Below, in pieces: positions 55,086-64,000 of a stretch of 64,000 nt of DNA. Both the position numbers and the translations under genes were made by a program. A model generated the notes under the pieces. That model had not been told where the DNA came from, did not search any database, and saw nothing but the letters and a program-made list of their open reading frames with translations. Each line of letters starts with the position of its first letter. Positions within the stretch are counted from its first letter, which is position 1. The stretch is taken from the NCBI GenBank assembly GCA_028641055.1, contig CM054057.1:725227411-725291410 (forward strand). The letters run 5' to 3'. The DNA comes from Alopecurus myosuroides (Eukaryota; Streptophyta; Magnoliopsida; Poales; Poaceae).

Positions 55086-57882
55086 TCTTATATTTACTAA
55101 TTGGAGGCACCATACAAGGCACCACGTTAATCCTGAGAATTAAGAAATTACGTATGTTGGATTAGAATAGATGTATTTATGGCCATCGGATTAAGTACTA
55201 GAGGCGCCCTCGCCGTGTTACACACAAGAGTCGTCATCTCTCTGGTCTCTCCATGTTCGGTCAGAAATAAAAACAGAAGAAAAATCTTAGGATCAGCTTC
55301 TCCAAGATTTGGCGATGAAAAGTTTGTGTTTAGCACGTTTCCCCATAGCTCTTCACCGCAGCGTATAGATTTTGTGGCGTGGCTCCATGGAAACAGCGCA
55401 GGAATTTTTCCCCTGCATGCGTCCTTAGAGCAGTAATTCTTCCACGGCCACGTGCAGCACGAGAAAAAAAGTCTCGCTCCTAGCTGCCGCCGCTTCCAAA
55501 TTCCCGTCTGCCTGCTCGCGAGCATCGAAGGACACACAAGTTCACGAACGTTGGAAGCCATCTCCGCTCCGTCTCCACCTCTCGACATTGACATGTAAGG
55601 ACGGAACCCGCAACTCTATATTACTTAGGTCTGAATAGATTGAAGCCTTCTGATCACTGATAATAGGGACATCAAATTCATGTCATATGGCAGTAATGGT
55701 CTGACACCAACCCAACTCTGTTGGCCGCTAGCGTTCAGGTTTGCTCTTCTTCTAAATAAATTAATAAATAAACGGTCCTATGGTTCTATTTTGGATGCTG
55801 GATGACACTTCAAGATACACGTGGCTGGAATTAGTGTATGAATATTTAGACAGTTAGCTGCTTCATCTCTGTGATGGAATTAAAAAATATATACTACTTA
55901 CGATTTGGTGACAACATATCGTTTAAGCGTTTATGCATGGCCTCATCCTGCTAGAGTTACTTGTGCATTTCTATACATACAGTCTGTTCTGATGATAAAA
56001 TTAAACAGCCTATCCTTGACTAAATTAATATTATAGTTATTGATTTGTGTGCTTTAGACTGTAACATTGTGAAGATGAAAGCACATCATGATGAGCATAT
56101 AATTGTTCTTTCATTTCACTAGAATAATTTTATTACTGCTCACAAATCACAGACATGGCAGTTAAAGGATTTTACGATTTCTCAACTGATAATCCGGTCT
56201 GCAAATAGCTCGGGCTTGATAATATTAGTTTATATGGTAAATATTTCGAAAAAGGTGCTTTTAATTATCCATTCCCCCAATTATCTCAATACTGAGATAT
56301 TGGAGTCATTAAGATGTGCAAATATATGCCTTAATGTATCATCAAGACAATGCTTTGTCCATGTTGAATATTAATTATGTGTGTTTACTTTAAAATCAAG
56401 TAGTATTTGCAAATACTGCTATCTCAAATAGAAAAATCATGAATGAGATATAGTAGTATTTCCAAGTTTCTAGCCCCTTGAACACATCCGGATCGTCCTC
56501 CGGCTAAGAATTCAGTCAAGATAAAATTGAAGCCCGTATACACAACCGGATTTGTTTTTGTTACAATGTGAACTATCGGTTACACAAAATAGTCATAACA
56601 TAATTCTTCTTTGTCAAATAGTTGTTTGCATGTTGAAACAATTAATATGTCTGACTATTTATTTTAATCTGCGGAATATCTTGAATTTTGCATAACAACT
56701 TATAAGGAAGCGTTGCCATGAAACATGGAAAAAAATTGAGATCACCGGGGAAGACGTATTCAAGGCGATGGTTAAGACATGCATGTGGTCATATCTTCCC
56801 CGAGACAATATCGCATCAGATGTACAAAGGTTACATTATGATATGCCAAGTAAGTGAAAATTCAAACTTAACATGTATATTGTTTGGTTAAACATATTTC
56901 TGAGCTATCAGTAGCTGAAATTTTTGCATCAATATTTATGTTTTGTAAGCCTTCCAGCTGATTCATTAACACCATTAGTTTATTCTAAGATTTGTTTTTG
57001 TTAAATAGTGCTTTTGCAATGATAGAAATCTTGATCAACCGTTTCTCAAAATTTGCAAATATAATTAGTATTTTTATTCTTATTAATATAAAATTTATGT
57101 GCTCTTTGAAATTACTAACTTCTGCAGGTGCACGGGTTTAAAAGCAAAAGTTGTTATAATTTAATACCATACGACCTACTTATTGATATCACCATTGTCC
57201 TCATCTATTCACTGGATTTCAATTCATAGTACCCTATTGGTGTGGGTTTACGAACCTCATTGTCAATGTCGATACACACAATTTTATTTGTTTCTTCAAG
57301 TCTCGGCAGTGTATTTCATATATAGTGGAAACGAATCTTTGAGTGTTTTTTTCACATGGCATAGTACATACTCCATGGGAAAACCATTCTGCCTATTGCT
57401 ATGCATTAATTGTCTACAAAAAATACTTTTATACAGAATGAGAGAGCTTCAATACATGCTAGAAACAAGCACAAAGTGGCTGGATTCCTCCAAAGCATGC
57501 ATTATGCTAGGTGAATGTGGATGTTTTGGCGCCACGTTATTAATTTCTCATAGATTTGAAATTTGATAATGTCATCTATGATTTAGAGATTGTTTGAGTA
57601 ATGTGAAAACAAAAGTATTACTATAGCATGTAGCACCTAACTAGAGCTCAAATCACGTCAATATTGATATACCAGGCAATATTAAACTAACTGGAAAAAT
57701 AAAATTTTCCACATGGAGTAAGAGGAAAATATAACACAGTTACCAATTCATCTCTCAAAACATAACTTTATATTTCTCTTACAATCTGGTATCAAAAAGT
57801 TTCATGAAAAACAATATTAGATGAAACCCTTAGTACTAATCTATGGTATTCATACCGTGCTATAGCACGGGTTGATGACTAG
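55086..57882 (+). mobile_element. Non-autonomous Helitron with canonical ends
   Basis: The 2,797-bp insertion starts TCTTATATTTACTA and ends with the palindrome CCGTGCTATAGCACGG (57855-57870), GTTGATGA and CTAG (57879-57882). It sits exactly between A (55085) and T (57883). The uninterrupted site GCAAATAAAGAC is present in the other LTR of S2 at 63001-63012, so no target duplication was made, as expected for Helitrons. No Rep/helicase code is seen, so it would need an autonomous partner. It holds possible captured gene pieces at about 55170-55620 and 56707-56849. Confidence 0.92.
56707..56849 (+). pseudogene. Possible captured exon inside the Helitron
   Basis: An open stretch of about 47 codons with normal codon composition (GEDVFKAMVKTCMWSYLPRD and on to RLHYDMP) is flanked by an AG on the left and a good donor, GTAAGT at 56850, on the right, in otherwise AT-rich DNA. 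Helitrons often carry gene fragments. I do not recognise the protein, and no neighbouring exon is certain. Confidence 0.35.
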
Positions 57883-58616
57883 TAAAGACTATAATCAACT
57901 TGGCATAAGTTCAATATTCATCGGATCCCAGCAAACACAACATATAGAATTACATAAGATCAATCTCGATCATGATAGGAAGCTCACGAGATCTAAACAT
58001 GGAGGCGTATGAGGAGAAGACAACCATCTAGCTATAGCTACGAACCCGTAGTCCAAGGATGAACTACTCACGCATCACTCCGGAGGCAGGCATGGTGATG
58101 TAGAAGCCTACGATGATGATCTCCTCTCCGGCAGGGTGCCGGAAACAGCTTCAGAACCCCCCTGATCTAGGGTTGACGGTGACCGCGGCTGCGGAACTTT
58201 TCGGGGATTTTTTATCAGGTGCTTTGGGTTTTCCATCCGGGGGCTTAAATACGCGAAAGGGCAAAGGCGGTGGAGGCCGGGGGGCCCCACACCCATAGCT
58301 GGCGTGGCCAGGGGGGCCACGCCACCCTATGGTGTGGCCCCCTGCTGCCCCTCTTCGGCTCCTCTTCGGTCTTCTGGATGCTTCCTGGGAAAATAGGACT
58401 TCCGGGCTTCGAACTTTCCAATTCCGAGAATATTTCCGGAACAAATTTTCTGAAACTAATAACATGAGAAACCAGGGAACTGGCTCTGTGGCATCTTGTT
58501 AATAGGTTAGTCCGGAAAATCGATAAAAATGACATAAAGAAGGGAGAAAACATGTAGCAATTGGCATAATATGATCATGGAGCATCAGAAATTAGGGATA
58601 CGTTTATGATGTATCA
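57883..58616 (-). repeat. S2 3' LTR, inner piece
   Basis: Resumes right after the Helitron and ends GTATCA at 58616, where the internal region begins (minus-strand PPT region GCTTGGGGATGCT). It is colinear with 63007-63750 of the right LTR. Confidence 0.9.
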
Positions 58617-61348
58617 AGCATCCCCAAGCTTAGTTCCTAATCTTCCTCGAGTAGGTAAACGATAAAACAATAATTTCTAAGGTGACATGCTACTAACACA
58701 AACTTGATCAATATAATGTAAAAGCATATGCACGCTGAGATCATAAAACTTTAAACACAGGCATGATAAATAAAACTTGAATAATAAAACATAGCAATTA
58801 CTTTGCATCACTAAGAGTAACTCAAATAAATGATCATGAATAATAATTCAAAGAAAGGTAAACGTGTGTGTCAGGTATAGAGAAAGCATGGCAAAGTGAT
58901 ATTTTGATAGTCCTTAAGAGTGGGGCTAAACATAAATGCCAGGACACCTTCAAAGTTCAAGAGGAAGACTAGAACAAATAATTTAAGAACAAATAATATC
59001 ACATTATGAAGTAATTATTGATTCTTATGGGACAAATGCACATAGAACTCAGAATGACAAAAATGCTCTCTCAACTGTGCATAAAGTTAGAAGATGGAGA
59101 CTCAACATAAAAGTAAAAAAAGGCCCTTCGCAGAGGGAAGCAGGGATCACTGATGTGCTAGAGATTTTATTTTATTAAACAGAGGTATTAAAAGTTTTAC
59201 ACTCCTCCCATCCATCTTTCACAAACCATGGCTAACCGAATCCTCGGGTGCCTGCCAACAATCACATACCGTGGAGGAGTGTCCATATTTTGGGAGATGC
59301 ATGCTAATATCAACGAATGGTAAACCGAAAATATAGTACGTCACAATTCAATTGGATTCACAAGAGCGGCTCCAATGGTGAAGGACGTAACTGGTGTAGA
59401 AGGTCATCCCTCTTTCTCTTTTGTTTACACAATTATGCTTTGACTGATAAATCAGGGGCAAAAATAGTGAAGAGAATTTGTTTGCATTAATTTGGGGTTG
59501 AGCACCCCGCTGCCAGCTCTTCTATCATTTGGATAAGCGGATGAAGCCACTAGTCCAGGGTGTGAAATCCAATCAACAAGTGAGATAAAGATTCTCTATT
59601 TACGTCCTCATGAGCAAAAACAGGAACATAAAGCAGGAGTAATTTTGAACGTTTTAAAGGTAACACATGAGCAATTTACTTTGGAATGGCAGTTAAATAC
59701 CACATGTAGGTAGGTATGGTGGACACAATGGGAAAAACTTTGGTTTAAGGGAGTTTGGATTCACGAGTAGAGCTCATACTCAGTACAGGTGTAGGCTAGC
59801 AAAAGACTGGGAGCGACAAATCAAGAGAGCATAAGAGCCATAATCATGCATAGCGACATAAGCATCATTAACTAAAACATAAGCAGTATCAAAAGTTCAA
59901 AAATTAAGTGGTCATGGAGGCTATTCGTGACTGGTATGTAGTCATAAACACGGTGTGAGCAGGCGCCAAGTCAACCAAATAAAACATTTGAAAGAGAATA
60001 CCATATATTGATGCTTTACTATGACAAGAACAACTCATTAATCTTTCAATACATATTAAACACTCTCAGCTATTTGAGGCTAATCATGCTACTCAATAAC
60101 CACAAGGCTTTAAAACTAAAATAACATTTAGCATGGCATGAAAAAGTTCTAGCCACCGTCTATACAAGCTTCTACTAGTACTGTCATAAATTCTACTTCA
60201 AGCAGCAGTTTTCGTTTCTCCCAACAAGCACCATACAAAACATGATTTAAAAAAAATACTATTTATTATACAACAAGCAAACATGAGATTACTCAAATAA
60301 TACTACTAAAACTAACAGCTCTAATAAGAGATGCATGCAAAACTGGAGCTGAATAAATGCAACAACTAAACAGAGACTAAGAATACAACGTATTCCCAAG
60401 AAAAAGCGGAGCGTGTCACTCTCCAATAAAATAATGCTGGGGTCCAACCAAGATTATTGAAAAAGTAAAAACAAACTGAAAGCAAATACAAAAAGAAACT
60501 GAAAAAAAGACGCTCCAAGTAAAGCACATAAGATGCGACCGAATAAAAATATAGTTTCACTAGAAGTGACCTGATAATTTGTTGATGAAGAAGGGGATGC
60601 CTTGGGCATCCCCAAGCTTAGAAGCTTGAGTCTTCTTGGAATTTTCTGGTATGTACCACCGGGGCGTCCCCAATCTTAGGCTTTTCACTCTTCTTGATCA
60701 CATCATATCATCCTCTTCTCTTGACCCTTGAAAACTTCCTTCACACCAAAATTCTCACAATCTTCATTAGCAACGTTAGTGCAATTGAAATAATAAATTC
60801 ACATGGTTCAGTTTCAACACAATTGAAACACTCAAAAACACATTAGCTACTGTCACAACTTCTTTTAAAACTGTTTTTCTCAAAAGAACACCAAAAGAAA
60901 GAGATTAAGATGCAAATGCGATAAATGGCAGAAATCTCTCAAAACAGAACATCAGGTAAAGATCGATTTTTTAAAAGTCTTATTTTGCTCAAATAAAAAA
61001 GTGGTCAACTAAACAAAGTTGCCTATATAACTCAGTATTACGCACAAAAAAACTCAGGTCATTTTGAATTTTCTGTGATTTTTTACGGAATTAACAGTGG
61101 ACAGTAGAAATCTGTTTCCTGCGCAGAAATCCGAAATATAGCCTCAACTTTCCACTAGAGGCTTTACTTGGCTCAACAAAAACTCAAAAGAAAAGATACA
61201 TCGGGGTTTCTAAGGAAATAGACAACACCCAGGTGCAAAGCACACCAAAGAAAACGAAGGAAAACGGGTTGAAAACAGCGAAATAAAACGGGTTGTCTCC
61301 CGGTAGCGCTTTTCTTTAACGCCTTTCAGCTAGGCATAAAAGGGCAAC
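58617..61348 (-). other. S2 non-coding 3' internal region
   Basis: AT-rich and without a credible gene. On the minus strand it ends with the PPT region AAGCTTGGGGATGCT, and its start near 61280-61330 matches S1's AGGCGTTAAAGAAAAGC block. Together with the LTRs this ties S2 to S1. Confidence 0.75.
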
Positions 61349-61973
61349 TCAAGTATTTTCGAGTGAGGCATTCAAATCAAGATTTGGCAATTCTTTAATA
61401 ATGCATTTTATTTTATCTAAGTCAGTTTCAGAGGCTCCTCTCTTAGTACTTTTAGGCTTACTATCTTCATCAAATAAATTCTCAGGAACAATCCAATCAA
61501 AATTCTTTTCTTGGGCTTCATGCAGTGCCACCAATTTAAAGGGGATTGGTATTTATCCTCGTTTTCGATTTTTTATTTTAGTTTTCTAGACAAAAAATGT
61601 CTACACATGAGCCAAGCATATTAAAACGATCAAAGACTTTTCTAGCTTCTATAGCAACATCTCCAAATTCTTTAAGCATAGTTTCTAAGATGAAGTTTCT
61701 TTTCTCAATATCTTCAATGTTATTCAAGTTGAGGAACATATGTTGTATTATGGGATGGAGGTTAACAAACCTAGCTTCTAGCATGTGAACTAAGGAAGTT
61801 GAAGCAGTCTCGTAATTGCGAGCAAGTTCTACTATGGATTTTTCCTCAAAGTTATCATGCTTACTAACATGATCAAAGAATTCTTTAACAGTGTCCTTTC
61901 CAAGTATAGAACCACTTCTTACCGGCAAATCTTTAAAGGTAAACTTAGGGAACAACCTGATGAGAAATAACAA
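61349..61973 (-). pseudogene. S2 reading frame of unknown function (in place of gag-pro)
   Basis: On the minus strand one frame runs from about 61973 to 61578 (containing GKDTVKEFFDHVSKHDNFEE and FVNLHPIIQHMFLNLNNIED), then after a stop a second stretch runs from 61534 to 61349 and ends NASLENT. S1's coding part also ends SLENT before the shared 3' sequence. The first piece lacks a clear ATG. It is largely helical in composition and has no capsid or protease motif. I do not recognise a domain. It probably derives from one longer ORF, broken at about 61570. Confidence 0.5.
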
Positions 61974-62125
61974 TGTATAGACAAGAATAACAACTAGAGT
62001 GAGAACTATTTTATTTTTTTATTTTTTATATAGAGAAGCAAAACAAGACAAAAATAAAAAAAAAGAAAATAAACAAAATAAAGAGGTTCAGAGGGAGAGA
62101 CTCCCCTTGCCCGAATAATTCCTTC

Positions 62126-62143
62126 TCCCCGACAACGGCGCCA
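62126..62143 (-). other. Primer-binding site of S2
   Basis: On the minus strand TGGCGCCGTTGTCGGGGA lies 11 bp inside the right LTR and matches the tRNA-Asp complement, from memory, except for one base. Confidence 0.75.
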
Positions 62144-62154
62144 GAGAAAGTGCT

Positions 62155-63750
62155 TGATGGTGCAGATCTTGCACTCGTTGGGATACCCCAAGAGTAGGGT
62201 GTGATGAGCACAGCGGTAGGAGTTTTCCCCTTATTTAAGAACCAAGGTTATCAATCCAGTAGGAGAAAGAGAACCTTCGGAAGGTTGATGCCACCGATAG
62301 TGGTGCTGGCGCTTCACCGGTGTCAGCAACAACGTGGAACCTGCACACAACACAACCAAAATACTTTCCCCAACGGTACAGTGAGGTTGTCAATCTCATC
62401 GGTCTTGCTGAAAACAAAGATTCGACGTATAGTGTAGAAAATGATGTATGCTTGCAGTAAGTAAATAAAGCAGTAAATAGTCGTGGTTTGTTTAACAGTG
62501 TGGAAAATGGACCGGGGTTCATAGGTTCACTAGTGGTGTCTCTCCATAAAATATAGCATGTGGGTGAACAAATTACAGCTGGGCAATTGACAAGTAGAGG
62601 TTGCACCGTAGTTCACAATATAACATGATCATTACTATGGTATTTAGTGCAGGCATTACAACAATATACATAGACGGACATCCATCTGCATCTATGACTA
62701 ATAATCCACCCTCAGGTTATCATCCGAACCCCCTTAGGTATTAAGTTGCAAGCAACAGATAACTGCATTAAACAAAGTGTGTAATGTAAGCAATGATTAT
62801 GCACGCGGGCACTCTCACCGATTTTTTCTCCCAATGGCAACAACACATCCTCCCCCATCACATTTCTGTCACTCGAGCAAGGTGGTGAGGAGGCATGAAC
62901 CCACTATCATGCATAAATACTCCCTCTTGGAGTCACTACCAACTACTTGGCCAGAGCAACCACTAGCAACGGAAAGCATGGAAGATCACAAATAGCATAT
63001 GCAAATAAAGACTATAATCAACTTGGCATAAGGTCAATATTCATCTGATCCCAGCAAACGCAGCATATAGAATTACGTAAGATCAATCTCGGTCATGATA
63101 GGCAACTCACGAGATCTAAACATGGAGGCATATGAGGAGAAGACAACATCTAGCTACAGCTACGAACCCGTAGTCCAAGGATGAACTACTCATGCATCAC
63201 TCCGGAGGCAGACATGGTGATGTAGAAGCCTCCGATGATGATCTCCTCTCCGGCAGGGTGCCGGAAACAGCTTCAGAACCCCCTGATCTAGGGTTGACGG
63301 TGACGGCGGTTGCAGAACTTTTCGGGGATTTTTGATCAGGTGTTTAGGGTTTTCCATCCGGGGGGCTTAAATAGGGAAAAGGGCAAATGAGGCGGAGGCC
63401 GGGGGGCCCCACACCCATAGCTGGAGCGACAAGGGGGGCGGGGGGGAGGGGTGGTGCCACCCTATGGTGTGCCCCCCTGCTGCCCCTCTTAGGCTCCTCT
63501 TCGGTCTTCTGGATGCTTCCGAGGAAAATAGGACTTCCGGGCTTCAAACTTTCCAATTCTGAGAATATTTCCAGAACAACTTTTCTAAAACTAAAAACAG
63601 CAGAAAACAGGAACTGGCTCTGTGGCATCTTGTTAATAGGTTAGTCCGGAAAATCGATAAAAATGACATAAAGAATGGAGAAAACATGTACCAATTGGCA
63701 TAATATGATCATGGAGCATCAGAAATTAGGGATACGTTTATGACGTATCA
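62155..63750 (-). repeat. 5' LTR of S2 (inverted, right side)
   Basis: 1,596 bp, uninterrupted, starting TGATGGTGCAGATC and ending TATGACGTATCA on the plus strand. It gives the uninterrupted versions of the insertion sites of element B and of the Helitron. It is followed by GTTGT. Confidence 0.9.
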
Positions 63751-64000
63751 GTTGTTTGAGCTTTGGTAGATTGAGGAGTTGAAGTGCAACAAAACTTCTT
63801 CGACGACTCCTACCTCTGTCAATTCAATAAGGCAAGCGTATATCCACTTCTAGAGCATCTCTCTACTCATATGTTTTCCCTCTTTATCCACCATAATATT
63901 GCATTCGATTCAAAAGTTTTTGCTATACTATCCTCGTAGTTGCATTTTTTTCGGACACCATTACCTGTTTCCTTCCTATATCCTTAGTATTGTTGTGTGG
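63751..64000. other. Unassigned sequence at the right edge
   Basis: I see no gene or recognisable element. If the nesting order is right, this could be the continuation of L1 (31086-34069) or older DNA, but no matching target duplication connects it to 34069. Confidence 0.3.

Larger units (their letters stand above)
39103..63750 (-). mobile_element. S2: inverted S-family LTR element, split by B and a Helitron
   Basis: Read on the minus strand: 5' LTR 63750-62155, tRNA-Asp-type primer site, a short unknown reading frame, a long non-coding part 61348-58617, then the 3' LTR in three pieces (58616-57883, 55085-54461, 39319-39103; 1,576 bp against 1,596). It shares LTRs and 3' non-coding sequence with S1 but not gag or protease. 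Flanks CCTCA (39098-39102) and GTTGT (63751-63755) do not match, so no target duplication is visible. Confidence 0.8.

Noticed and set aside
57183..57566. 127-codon plus-strand frame in the Helitron
   Set aside because: No convincing ATG near its start, hydrophobic AT-rich composition and no recognised domain; probably chance.
39098..63755. Target duplication for S2
   Set aside because: The flanks CCTCA and GTTGT do not match, so none is claimed.

Overview
The window is grass nuclear DNA, most likely Triticeae or a close Pooideae relative. It consists almost entirely of nested transposable elements and I found no host gene, tRNA, rRNA or CRISPR array. The assignment rests on LTR ends of the type TGATACGTC..TATC with a tRNA-Asp primer site, which recur in wheat and barley genomes, on Tat-lineage Ty3/gypsy elements, and on plant L1-type LINE fragments.

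Layout. Positions 1-8440 hold old debris: a minus-strand LINE ORF1-like gene, a LINE ORF2 tail, a chromovirus integrase/chromodomain fragment and a LINE reverse transcriptase fragment. At 8446 an Athila-like gypsy element starts (called S1, plus strand). It has gag and protease but no pol, and its 3' LTR breaks off at 31085. Inside S1 sits a complete 15.1-kb Tat-lineage gypsy element (called A, 12970-28098, target duplication GGGAT). From 31086 follow a fragment of a long TGTAAC-type LTR (L1), a partial sense LTR of the S family (S3) that carries a 4.4-kb probable solo LTR (L2, 34356-38744, duplication TACAC), and an inverted S-family element (S2, minus strand, 39103-63750). The 3' LTR of S2 is split by a second complete Tat element (B, 39320-54455, duplication ACAGT) and by a Helitron with canonical ends (55086-57882).

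Elements A and B share one plan. The Gag start codon lies inside the LTR and the reading frame runs through the primer-binding site. Gag-protease and pol lie in one frame separated by a TAG stop at the same place in both. Pol has RT, two RNase H domains and a D,D35E integrase, with an in-frame 21-bp minisatellite between RNase H and integrase. Between pol and the 3' LTR lies a minus-strand gene that I resolve into eight exons with matching splice sites in both copies; its first exon resembles the 'putative gypsy type transposon' (Transposase_28-like) family. A looks younger than B: its LTRs differ at about five visible places and its pol frame is open, while B has over twenty LTR differences and several frameshifts and stops.

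The best candidates for something under-described are the conserved antisense multi-exon gene with its intronic minisatellite, the LTR-initiated gag, the coding minisatellite whose unit repeats the core of the polypurine tract, and the inverted-LTR composite at 34070-63750.
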